Positions 8,221 through 15,902 of a stretch of DNA of 47,541 nt are shown in pieces. The notes under the pieces are model-generated. The model ran no database searches and was not told the origin of the DNA. It saw only the letters and a program-made list of their open reading frames with translations. Within the stretch, counting starts at the first letter, position 1. Each line of letters opens with the position of its first letter. Made by a program: the position numbers and the translations under genes. The DNA is from an uncultured Oceanospirillaceae bacterium (GTDB taxonomy: Bacteria; Pseudomonadota; Gammaproteobacteria; Pseudomonadales; Balneatricaceae), in the NCBI GenBank assembly GCA_913057435.1, contig CAJXNY010000039.1, forward strand, positions 1-47,541. Direction: 5' to 3'.

Positions 8221-8859
8221 TCAGGCTGTCGGGCTGTATTCGCCTGATTTCGGCCGGGGTGCGCCGTCCTGGGGGCGGAAGTGGCCGGATTGATGGTTTG
8301 ATTGGCCCAGCTGTAATGTGTTGCCATCCCAGTGGGTTTGTACTTCGCCTGCGCCTTCAACGTAATCGCTGCCTGCCAGGCCGGGGTGGCCCATGCCCAG
8401 CACCATGATTTTGATGGCGCCGGCGGGGGTAATCACATACTCGTTGGCAGCACGGGTGAAGGGTTTGGCCATGCTTGTACTGCCCGCGCTGTAGCTGAAG
8501 CTGTTATCACTTTCATTGAGGCTGAAGTATGACGAAGGCATGGGATCGGTGACCGGGGCGTTCATCACATAGGTTTGTTCGTCGGGCAGGTAGATGGAGC
8601 CGGGGCCGCCGGTAAAGTAGCGGATATGCAGGGGTGAGCTGGCGAGCTTAGCCAGCACACCGGGTGGCGTATTGAAGGCCGGGGTTTGTCCGGCACCTGT
8701 GGTTGTCAGTTTGCTGAAGGCACCGTGGTTTTGTAAGACCGTCCGCGCACTGTCTGGCCAGTCGGTAGCCTTGCCATGTGTGGTTGCCTGGCGGGAACGG
8801 GCGGATACATCGATGCCTTTTGCACTGCTGGTTGCTGTTTTTGGGCCCATGGTTTCCAT
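8221..8859 (-). CDS. Toxin-like protein with C-terminal SGHF motif
   Basis: About 212 residues. The start is set at 8859 (METMGPKTATSS) because AAGGA is correctly spaced from it and too close to the ATG at 8868. The N-terminus is Ser/Thr/Ala/Lys-rich and probably disordered. The middle has IYLPDEQTYVMNAPV and FSLNESDNSFSYSAG. The C-terminus has SDYVEGAGEVQTHWDGNTLQ followed by SNHQSGHFRPQ, which resembles the sequence (GE....G....I.N.SGHY.P) found near the C-terminus of many polymorphic-toxin-type and eCIS-associated proteins. The enzymatic activity is unknown. It belongs to the effector run between the lipase and the toxin-antitoxin pair. Confidence 0.55.
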   Translation of the reverse strand: METMGPKTATSSAKGIDVSARSRQATTHGKATDWPDSARTVLQNHGAFSKLTTTGAGQTPAFNTPPGVLAKLASSPLHIRYFTGGPGSIYLPDEQTYVMNAPVTDPMPSSYFSLNESDNSFSYSAGSTSMAKPFTRAANEYVITPAGAIKIMVLGMGHPGLAGSDYVEGAGEVQTHWDGNTLQLGQSNHQSGHFRPQDGAPRPKSGEYSPTA

Positions 8860-8928
8860 CGTCGTCATTCCTTGCGGGTTCGTGTATCGGTTGGCTGGCT
8901 CACAGTCTGCTATCGGAGGTTGGAAGAA

Positions 8929-9204
8929 TTACCGACCATTCGAATTATGGGTTTGGATTCTGTTCCAGATGATGATTCTTCGTTTTATCAAAGAGTAAGT
9001 CTTTAGGTACTGTGTCCCCATACATGATGCAGGCTGGAGTTTTTCCACCGCCGGGTACATGCCCGCTGTTGTTTTAACGGTTTTGCCTGTAGCAACCTGG
9101 TAGTCGCCGACCTCTTTGGCCGAGACTATATCGATCGTGTCGTTATGTTTGGGGCCGGTAAATTTACCTGTTTTCTTGTGCCTGTATGCACGGCCCAGAT
9201 GCAT
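8929..9204 (-). CDS. Small hypothetical protein, possibly a toxin fragment
   Basis: A 91-residue frame with no clear ribosome site. It is Lys/Thr-rich (KKTGKFTGPKHNDTIDIV, then TGKTVKTTAGMYPAVEKLQP). The frame overlapping upstream (9126-9341, minus) reads through plausible coding-like sequence, so these may be two pieces of one frameshifted gene. I do not recognise a family. It lies between two effector candidates. Confidence 0.3.
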   Translation of the reverse strand: MHLGRAYRHKKTGKFTGPKHNDTIDIVSAKEVGDYQVATGKTVKTTAGMYPAVEKLQPASCMGTQYLKTYSLIKRRIIIWNRIQTHNSNGR

Positions 9205-9298
9205 CCGGGCTGGGGACTATCCGGGGTCGGGTGGCCAGGGAATTCAGCCGCAGGCCTGTATGCGCCAGCGTTATAGCGTAAGCCGTTTCTGCGCTCTC

Positions 9299-10771
9299 TC
9301 AGGCCGCAAACCGCTGGCGCAGGTCGGTCACCATCTGGCAATAGCGCTGGAAGGTGTACGCGGTGTCGTTACGCTTCAGCGCGGCGATGCAGTCGTTGAT
9401 AATGGCGAAGATCTCGGCGTAGATCTGTGCCGGGCTGGCTGACTGATCAATGCCATCAACAATGGCGGGGGCGATGTCGTAATACAGGGCGACCAGCTGC
9501 TGGCCGCCGGGCTGCTGCAGCAGGCTGTGGTCGCGGAAGCTGCGCAGCATTTCCAGTTGCTCGCAATCATCCGCCAGCCCGTGATACTGCACGCAGGCGG
9601 TGGTGAGGTAACAGCAGCCATCGCTTTGTTTCTTTGTTGCGCCCCGTTCAGCTTTTTTAGACGTTGTCATGGACATTGTGCTTTTGGGCTGAGCTGCTTT
9701 TTCCCGCTGTGCCTGTTTCCGTTGTTCGACTTCCTGTTGTGTCTTCTTGATTGCCGTGTCAATGCTTGCCAGCAGTGCGGGGAAGGCCTCTTTTGCAGCC
9801 AGGGATTTCAGTGCCTCCAGCCGTTCCAGTGAGTTATCCCTGAGTGTTTCATTGCTCAGACGGTTGATGGCTTGCTTGATCTCGGCTTCTTTATCGACAA
9901 TTTTTTCCAGCGTACTGAGCAGGCCTTTCTGGGCCAGCAGGCGCTGGATCGCATCGTATTTGAGATCATCATGGTGGCGCTGAAGGTAGATCGGGATGGC
10001 CGAAGATAAGGCAGTGCTATTTTCAATGAGCCCTTCAAGGCTCTCAAGCAGTGAGCGTTTTTCACGCATTGGGATACCGCTATCCATCATCATGGCCATC
10101 CATGGCTTGTGTGTTTCGATACTCAGCTTTCCCATACCATTATCAATGGCTGCTACCCGGCCCTGGTGGTGCAGCACGTTGGCTTTGTCGTTCACTTCAG
10201 AGTCTTCATCCTGCTCCAGAATACGGTCAGGATTACCGGTCAGGATGTCGTACATCATGACGCCGCCCAGATCAGCGGCCTTGCTACCGTCTGCGCTGGT
10301 TCTTGCATAACGCCCGCCATCACTTTGCACCATGACCGTTGTTTTGCCTTTCAGGGCAGGCTCTTTGGTCACGCTGGCAACCGCGTTTCGCAACTCTGGA
10401 TCGCCGTCAATGTCCAGCAGTACGGAGTTCGGAGTATTGATGCCGACAAGGTCGCCTATCTCCGTAGCCACCTGTTCTTGCTGGTCGCCTTTGGGTTTGA
10501 GCATCAGCTGCAGCTTGGGTGAGGTTGTGCTGATTTGCCAGACACCCGCATCAGGCCCGACACTTCCACTGCCGATATGGCGGATTAATGCTATACCGGA
10601 TACGAGTGCAGCTCTGACGGTGGTCTTATCGAACGCTGTTTGGTCAGGCGAAGTATCGTGCCTGACTGTGTTGATGGACTGGAGCCCGAGATCGACATCC
10701 TGCAGGCTGGTAGCGCTCTGGCGTCGGCTGACTGGGGATAGCTGTGGCTGTGTTTTTTCTATCTCAAACAT
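9299..10771 (-). CDS. PI3/PI4-kinase-like effector with CFI-box C-terminal domain
   Basis: A 490-residue protein. Residues 1-50 are a disordered Ser/Gln-rich start. Residues about 58-220 show a lipid-kinase-like core: GSGSVGPDAGVW, LMLKPKG (K92 or K94 as ATP lysine), EQVATEIGDLVGINTP (E104 as helix-C Glu), DILTGNPDR (D175, N180, D182, R183 of the catalytic loop) and VAAIDNG (D210, metal ligand). This order fits PI3/PI4-kinase or actin-fragmin-kinase-like folds. A helical Lys/Gln-rich middle follows. The last 110 residues begin GCCYLTTAC and continue with a CFI-box type domain (LRSFRDHSLL, YYDIAP). No signal peptide. It is a good candidate for a eukaryote-directed cargo kinase; the substrate is unknown. 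Confidence 0.65.
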   Translation of the reverse strand: MFEIEKTQPQLSPVSRRQSATSLQDVDLGLQSINTVRHDTSPDQTAFDKTTVRAALVSGIALIRHIGSGSVGPDAGVWQISTTSPKLQLMLKPKGDQQEQVATEIGDLVGINTPNSVLLDIDGDPELRNAVASVTKEPALKGKTTVMVQSDGGRYARTSADGSKAADLGGVMMYDILTGNPDRILEQDEDSEVNDKANVLHHQGRVAAIDNGMGKLSIETHKPWMAMMMDSGIPMREKRSLLESLEGLIENSTALSSAIPIYLQRHHDDLKYDAIQRLLAQKGLLSTLEKIVDKEAEIKQAINRLSNETLRDNSLERLEALKSLAAKEAFPALLASIDTAIKKTQQEVEQRKQAQREKAAQPKSTMSMTTSKKAERGATKKQSDGCCYLTTACVQYHGLADDCEQLEMLRSFRDHSLLQQPGGQQLVALYYDIAPAIVDGIDQSASPAQIYAEIFAIINDCIAALKRNDTAYTFQRYCQMVTDLRQRFAA

Positions 10772-11030
10772 AATCGGAGTGTCCTGTTCAGGCGTGGGTC
10801 AACTCCAGCAAGCGCTATCGCTTTTTCCTGTTATCAACACTGGGTGGGAACAACAGGCCAGTGAAACACTACGTTGCAGGGTAAAGGCTGGAAGGTTTCT
10901 GGAGGGAGGTTGTGGTGTCTGATTTCAGCTGAGGGCTTACCGAGGCTGTCTTATCTGCGCGGCCATGCCGTGTACCGCCCCGCCGCGCAGCAGAAGCACA
11001 CTGGCGAGGCTGTAATCGAACGGGTTACTG

Positions 11031-12320
11031 CTAGACGGGCTGGTCGATGGTCTGCTGGTTTTGGGCCAGCATATTCAGGATAACCTCCATCTTATGGTCA
11101 TCCCCGGTGCCTGTACTGCCTTTGGTCAGTTCAATATTGTCGGCTTTTGACTCAATGGGATTAAAAATCTGCCGCAGTTCTGCCATGGAACTGCTGCGCT
11201 GCAATGGCACATCAGGGTCATGACTGGCGATCAGTATCACTTCTTCGGCAATTTTCTGCGCCCCGGGGTAAAGGTTCTGATTGGCCAGGTTAACCGGGTC
11301 GGGCTTGCTGAAGTAGTTGGTGACTCTGGCTTTGAGTTCGGCATCTGTGGTCTCTAATTTTTCCAGTACCGCGCTATGTAGCCCGGCCGCCTGAAAGGTG
11401 ACTGCGCTGACGCTGCTCTTTGCGCTGGCCGCCTGAGCGAGACCACCGGCCAGCGAATGTCCGGTAATGCTATCAATTCCCGCTAGATGCTCACCCAGAC
11501 AGGCGGCCTGGCGATACTGGGGGGAGAATATGCCCATCCCCTGCAGGGCGTTGTTACCCACCCAGTCCTGCCAGAATGCATCCGTTTTGGTCGGGTCTGG
11601 TGCCCCCCGTGAACCGCGAAATACCAGTACGTAGCCCAGTTTGTTGTCATAAACAACGGCAGCGCCAAGGCCGGTTTCGGTGTCTGTCAGTGCATCAATC
11701 AGCTGTACACCGTCGGGTAACTGCGGCACCGGCTGTACACCGTCTTCGCGTTTGCTGGCATCAAGAGCATAGATGTACTGTGCGATTCTGGCATGCCGGA
11801 TCGCCCGTTCTGACCGGCTTAACGGCTCTGATTCTTCAGGCTCAGACTCGGCTTTATGCTGGCTGATGTTCGCCGTTACCTGGTCAGCCCAGGCAGTGAT
11901 TGCGGTTTCATCATCAGCCGCGCTTTGCTGCTTATCCAGCGCTTCTTTACCCTTTACCGCTATCAGTAAGCCGACGATGCCGACAGGGTATGGCAGCAGG
12001 CGGGCCCAGCTAGAATCTTCGTCTTCCGGTTCTTCTTGATCTCCGGGTTCCTGCGGGCCCTCTGGTTCGTCCTGCCCCGGCTCTTCGACGGGCGGCACAT
12101 TGTGCCAGCCAAGTGGCTGATAACCTGCGAATAGATCAATGAACAGTGGCCTGAACAGGTCCTGGGGCATTGCCGCTTCGGGTTCAAGTTCAGGTGCTGG
12201 CCGTTGCAATTGCTGTAATTGTTGCAAGCGTTGTAATTGCTGTTGCGGTCCCTGGTGCTGGGGCTTGAAGCTGACTTTCTGACGCTTCAGGGTGGTCAGC
12301 CCTCTCCTGAATATGTGCAT
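11031..12320 (-). CDS. Class-3 lipase-like alpha/beta hydrolase effector
   Basis: A 429-residue protein. Residues 1-45 are basic and Gln-rich (LQRLQQLQQLQR). Residues 75-105 are an acidic Pro/Glu linker. A short hydrophobic stretch (YPVGIVGLLIAV) lies near 111-122. The hydrolase domain spans about 175-400: LGYVLVFRGSRG (central strand and oxyanion region), DWVGNNALQG, and the nucleophile elbow ITGHSLAGGLAQ with Ser289. Candidate acid and base are Asp in SKPDPVNLAN and a later His such as SHDPDVP or DDHKME. The pattern fits class-3 lipases and DUF2974-type hydrolases. Phospholipase activity is plausible for a delivered toxin, but the substrate is unproven. Confidence 0.72.
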   Translation of the reverse strand: MHIFRRGLTTLKRQKVSFKPQHQGPQQQLQRLQQLQQLQRPAPELEPEAAMPQDLFRPLFIDLFAGYQPLGWHNVPPVEEPGQDEPEGPQEPGDQEEPEDEDSSWARLLPYPVGIVGLLIAVKGKEALDKQQSAADDETAITAWADQVTANISQHKAESEPEESEPLSRSERAIRHARIAQYIYALDASKREDGVQPVPQLPDGVQLIDALTDTETGLGAAVVYDNKLGYVLVFRGSRGAPDPTKTDAFWQDWVGNNALQGMGIFSPQYRQAACLGEHLAGIDSITGHSLAGGLAQAASAKSSVSAVTFQAAGLHSAVLEKLETTDAELKARVTNYFSKPDPVNLANQNLYPGAQKIAEEVILIASHDPDVPLQRSSSMAELRQIFNPIESKADNIELTKGSTGTGDDHKMEVILNMLAQNQQTIDQPV

Positions 12321-12477
12321 GTCGCTTACCTCCTCCGTTGGTCTGCCAAATACGCAGAGGTGGCAGCTTCCGTCGTGGGCCGATGCGTTACCAGAAGGAC
12401 AGGGTTCCCTCTGCTAACGGTCTTTAAATATGCACTGCGGTGAGCATGGTGTTGCCGCATTGACCTGAGCCTGCGGG

Positions 12478-13230
12478 TTATTCATTGCCTGAGGGCTCCC
12501 CCAGCAGGTAGTTACGGGCTGTCTCGCTGCTTAATAAAGCTGCCGTTCCGGCGGCAGCCAGGCCACCGAGGGCGAGTAACGAGCTTTTCAGTGAGGGCCA
12601 TGAGGATTCGTCCGGGGCGTTTACCCCGGTCGCGCGGCGTTTACCGACCACCGGTGCGCCGGTCCAGTTGGCTGTATTGCCATCGGGGCCGATGCTGTAG
12701 GTGCTGACTGTGCCTTTGGCCTGGGTGGTCTCGTTGAACCAGCCCGCCACCATCTTCGAAGCCGCACCGGTGACGGTGTAGCCGTTGACGCTGTAGTCGG
12801 CTCGCTCTTTGATCGCCGTCCAGTAGACGATATCGCTGCCGCCGTTCACCAGGGCTTTGGCCGGGGCTTCGGTGGTTTTGTGGTCCATATTATCCTGATG
12901 GGAAAAGGTGGCGATGTTGGCCATGGTGGTGCCACTACCGCCCAGATGGTTGTTCACCAGATGGCCGGCAACATGGCGGTAACCGGTGGCCAGGCTTAAT
13001 GCCTGACCGTTGGGCCGTACTGCAGGACCGGTTGTTGAGCCGGTGTTGTAATGGGCCGGAGTGACATAGGCGGCAGCCAGATCACTCTCGGCGTTGGTGG
13101 CCACATTGGCCCCGGCCGGGCTGGTAATGCGCAGCGGAATACGGGCTGTTTTTTGCAGCCATTGATTTTGCCCCGGTGCAACCGTGGGTTTGGTGCCGGT
13201 GTTTTTTAATGCGCCTTGCAGGGAAGCCAT
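12478..13230 (-). CDS. Nuclease-like effector candidate, second GHLVNNHLGG paralog
   Basis: 250 residues from the ATG at 13230, chosen because AAGGAG lies 8-9 bases upstream and because MASLQGALKN aligns with the start of the paralog at 927-1847; the upstream frame extension is not conserved. The core HVAGHLVNNHLGGSG, NIATFSHQDNMDH and the KTTEAPAKALV segment are nearly identical to the paralog, while the C-termini diverge. This copy ends in a hydrophobic, Ala/Gly-rich segment (LLALGGLAAAGTAALL) that could insert in a membrane. Duplication with tail replacement is typical of toxin families. Assignment as a nuclease rests on the motif only. Confidence 0.55.
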   Translation of the reverse strand: MASLQGALKNTGTKPTVAPGQNQWLQKTARIPLRITSPAGANVATNAESDLAAAYVTPAHYNTGSTTGPAVRPNGQALSLATGYRHVAGHLVNNHLGGSGTTMANIATFSHQDNMDHKTTEAPAKALVNGGSDIVYWTAIKERADYSVNGYTVTGAASKMVAGWFNETTQAKGTVSTYSIGPDGNTANWTGAPVVGKRRATGVNAPDESSWPSLKSSLLALGGLAAAGTAALLSSETARNYLLGEPSGNE

Positions 13231-13430
13231 GGGGTGTCTCCTTGGGGGACAGGACCAGGTACTGCGCAAACCTGGCACTCTGCTGGTAAAAGCACCCGCA
13301 GCGGGACTGCAGATCAGACCGAACAGAGAAAACTTAGCGGGTTTGGTGAGCGAGAACAACAGTGGGTTTTTTGTAGAGTGGCGGGTGGGTGGGCTGTTGA
13401 GTCTGGCAGGCTGGTGTCGCGCGTACTACC

Positions 13431-13462
13431 GGTATGCATTCCTACGCGGAGCGTGGGAACGA
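13431..13462. repeat. REP-like palindromic repeat, copy 1
   Basis: GGTATGCATTCCTACGCGGA then GCGTGGGAACGA. It is the reverse complement, with about four mismatches over 32 bases, of the copy at 14416-14447, and shares its core with 41501-41527. Confidence 0.8.
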
Positions 13463-13535
13463 TGAAAAGGCAGCTAATCCAGCAGCCTGATCAAAACTAT
13501 TCACAGCGGGAAGCGCTGTCAGGTGAATTCTACTG

Positions 13536-14306
13536 TTATTCATTTGTTTTTACTTTTTTCCTTGGATCGGCGCCGTTTTTGCTATCGCTACCGCTTTCGC
13601 TTTCGCTACCGCTTTCGCTTTCGCTTTCGCTTTCGCTTTCGCTTTCGCTGTGTTGTTCTTGTTGTTCTTGTTGTTCTTGTTGTTCTTGTTGTTTATTCCA
13701 ACTGTTAAAATCAGACTGAAAATCGTCCTTATTAACGATGGTGTAATCTATGTCGGGAACGTCTTTACGCTGGGCGTATTTTTTTATTTCAGGTATATGT
13801 TTTTGGCCAACCTTCCAGACGACACCTGTTTTCACCGCTACCGAAGCATCGTGCATTGCCATTGAACGAGCTGCATGTATTCCCTTACTACTCAATGTAT
13901 GTGTGTTTAATTCCTTGTTTAACGCTTTAGCCCCCTCTAATGTTGCGTCTTTTGGCTGGAAAGATTTGGATCCTGTCATGATTTTCATCCAATCAATTAA
14001 GTTTTCGCCATGTTTTTTTGAGTTGGTGATTACAGCATTAAACTGCTCAACGTGATAGTTGAAATATTCTGTTTTTCCACCTTCCTCTACCGCCCATGTT
14101 AATTGCTGTAAAGCTCTTAGTAATGTTGGATCGCCTGTTTCTTCATTTCCGTCCAGTTTGTATTTATCTTCTTGATAGTACTCTTTTATTTCAAGTTCAT
14201 CTGCGACAAATTTTATCTCTTTTTTTCTGATTTTATCAGAATCTATGTGGTCTTCACCAATGAGATTCATGCCATTTTTATTGTAGTTACCTTTAAGTTG
14301 CTGCAT
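13536..14306 (-). CDS. AT-richer effector candidate with Ser-Glu repeat tail
   Basis: A 256-residue protein that is visibly AT-richer than its neighbours, which suggests separate transfer. Near the start it reads MNLIGEDHIDSDKIRKKE, a pattern (NLhGE.H..SD.RR..E) that I recall from toxin-type cargo proteins of eCIS loci, although the family has no function I can name. The middle is helical (LRALQQLTWAVEEGG, ATLEGAKALNKELNTH). The C-terminus is low complexity: QEQ repeats followed by a Ser-Glu/Ser-Gly run. The gene is flanked by inverted REP-like repeats (13431 and 14416) in a 950-base cassette. AGG precedes the ATG. Effector role is inferred. Confidence 0.55.
   Translation of the reverse strand: MQQLKGNYNKNGMNLIGEDHIDSDKIRKKEIKFVADELEIKEYYQEDKYKLDGNEETGDPTLLRALQQLTWAVEEGGKTEYFNYHVEQFNAVITNSKKHGENLIDWMKIMTGSKSFQPKDATLEGAKALNKELNTHTLSSKGIHAARSMAMHDASVAVKTGVVWKVGQKHIPEIKKYAQRKDVPDIDYTIVNKDDFQSDFNSWNKQQEQQEQQEQQEQHSESESESESESESGSESESGSDSKNGADPRKKVKTNE
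13581..13691 (-). repeat. In-frame 6-base and 9-base tandem repeats
   Basis: Plus-strand CTTTCG-type hexamers (13581-13649) encode Ser-Glu and Ser-Gly dipeptides; TTGTTCTTG nonamers (13650-13691) encode Gln-Glu-Gln. Both unit lengths keep frame, so slippage would change tail length and not switch the gene off. Confidence 0.9.
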
Positions 14307-14415
14307 CGTCGGTTACCTGTTATGAGATTCGTGATGGTATTAAATGTATGGGTTGGCTGCTGGATAAATCTGTAAGGCTGTGTTTTTATCCGGGTGGTTG
14401 TCTGATATGTTTCTC

Positions 14416-14447
14416 GTTCCCACGCTCCGCGTGGTAACGCATACGGC
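14416..14447. repeat. REP-like palindromic repeat, copy 2
   Basis: TCGTTCCCACGCTCCGCGTG followed by GTAACGCATACG. It faces copy 1 across the cassette containing the Ser-Glu-tailed gene. Confidence 0.8.
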
Positions 14448-14494
14448 GGCAGAGAAGCGATCACTCCCCCGGCCGCCGAATAACACTGAAACCC

Positions 14495-14761
14495 TCAGAT
14501 ACTCACCTCAAAATCCACCACTTCCGGTACCGCGTTGCCTTCGCCGTTCTGGCGCAGGTGCAGCTGGTGCATGGCGTATTCCACGCCGGTGGATTTGTGG
14601 ACCACCCGCAGGGTGCAGGCGTTGAGGGGCAGGCTGTCGTAGGCGGAGTGGCCTTCGTCGTCGATATCGGCCAGCCAGTTATCACTGGTGCCGAACAGGT
14701 CGGCGCGCACCTGCAGCTGGTTGAAGTTCAGGCTGCTACGGTTAGTGGCTGTAGCACCTTA
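14495..14761 (-). pseudogene. C-terminal gene fragment, family not recognised
   Basis: An open frame of about 86 residues begins right after an in-frame TAA and has no start codon with a ribosome site (a GTG at 14710 is possible). It reads like the end of a beta-rich domain: LNFNQLQVRADLFGTSDNWL, then LPLNACTLRVVHKSTGVEY and VPEVVDFEVSI. It lies downstream of the Afp16-like gene across REP-like sequence, so it may be what remains of a gene that once ended the eCIS operon. I cannot name the parent gene. Confidence 0.45.
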
Positions 14762-14762
14762 A

Positions 14763-14984
14763 ATGGTGTCCGGGATCATTAGACCACTACACAATGGACA
14801 TCTGGTGGAACAGGAGGGCACTCGATCAGTCCTGATGGGTAACATACCCTGGTTTTTCTCGTTGCCAGGCTCTGCGTGGGACTGCATCGAATTGGTGTGG
14901 GACTGCGCTGCGTATACAGCGCCTGCTGTATCAGAGCAAAAGCTTCCCGCTGGGGACAGCGGTCCCACAGGGACAGGGCTGCCC
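14763..14984. repeat. Intergenic block of REP-like half-palindromes
   Basis: Contains TCTCGTTGCCAGGCTCTGCG followed by TGGGACTGC, then GTGGGACTGC paired with GCGGTCCCAC about 60 bases on. These resemble decayed copies of the GTTCCCACGC element. No gene is seen. It may act as the transcript end after the Afp16-like gene. Confidence 0.45.
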
Positions 14985-15902
14985 TTACACCACAAAATCC
15001 GCAAACCCCGGAATGAACTCGCCACTCTCACGGCGTTTCACCTGTACTTCCTGCTGGCCGGTAACTGTGCTGCTGTCGGTGTTTTCCACCCACACCACGT
15101 AGCCCCCTTCGGGCAGTTCGTCGAAGCGGTAGTTGCCGGCCAGATCGGGCCGGGTGCTCCAGACGTTGCTGCTGCCGAAGACGCGGGCGTGGATCACCAG
15201 TGCGCTGTAGGGCAGCGGGCTGGTGCGGCTGATACTGCCCGCCAGGGCGGCGCTCTGGACGCTGTCCTGTTGCCACTGATCGCGTGGGGTTTCCAGCCGG
15301 CCCATTTTGGTGTCGATGGCGCTGACCACGGTGACAGCAACGGGCGCGAATACATCAATCGGCACGGTGAGTTCCAGATTGAGCACCGGTTTGGGGGCCA
15401 CGCCCAGCGCGCCCCAGAATTCCCCCTGGGTGCGTTTGCTGTCCTGGTCGAGCATCAGTTTCATGGTGACACCCGCCGGGCCGGGATTGTAGCCTTCGTC
15501 GATCAGCTCGGGGGGCAGGATGTCGTAGCGGCCGATGCCCTGGATCACACGGGACAGCAGGTGCTGTTCGACCAGCGCATTGTCGCTGGCGCCCCGGCTC
15601 CAGGCGCTGATCATGTAGTTGACGTCGACCAGCCGGGCGTTGCGGCCGATGATTTTGCTGTCGCCGTCACGGGCCACCACCGGGAAAGTTTCGGCGTGGC
15701 GACGTTCGAGGTTTTCCTGAAAGCTGTACATGTACATATTGATCACGCCCGGGCTTTGCAGCTCGCTGATGTAAGCTTTGTCCGGGGCGTTAAAAGTGAC
15801 GTCGAATTCGGCATCACCAGGATTGACCAGGGCGTTTTGCTGGATCAGTTTGCGCAGGGCTTCGGTTACGGCGACGAAGGGGGCGGAGGCGGACAGGATC
15901 AT
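14985..15902 (-). CDS. eCIS tail cap / terminator protein, DUF4255 (Afp16/Pvc16-like)
   Basis: A 305-residue protein. Residues 1-190 match the Pvc16 N-terminal (DUF4255) pattern: FVAVTEALRKLIQQNAL, PGVINMYMYSFQENLERR, LVDVNYMISAWSRGA and EQHLLSRVIQGIGRYDILP. The C-terminal part (about 220-305) is an Ig/carboxypeptidase-regulatory-like fold: ALVIHARVFGSS, LAGNYRFDELPEGGYVVWVE. In Afp and PVC particles this protein caps the tube and sheath end distal to the baseplate. The gene overlaps the AAA+ gene by four bases (ATGA), so the two are translationally coupled, as in known loci. It is followed by REP-like sequence. Confidence 0.9.
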   Translation of the reverse strand: MILSASAPFVAVTEALRKLIQQNALVNPGDAEFDVTFNAPDKAYISELQSPGVINMYMYSFQENLERRHAETFPVVARDGDSKIIGRNARLVDVNYMISAWSRGASDNALVEQHLLSRVIQGIGRYDILPPELIDEGYNPGPAGVTMKLMLDQDSKRTQGEFWGALGVAPKPVLNLELTVPIDVFAPVAVTVVSAIDTKMGRLETPRDQWQQDSVQSAALAGSISRTSPLPYSALVIHARVFGSSNVWSTRPDLAGNYRFDELPEGGYVVWVENTDSSTVTGQQEVQVKRRESGEFIPGFADFVV

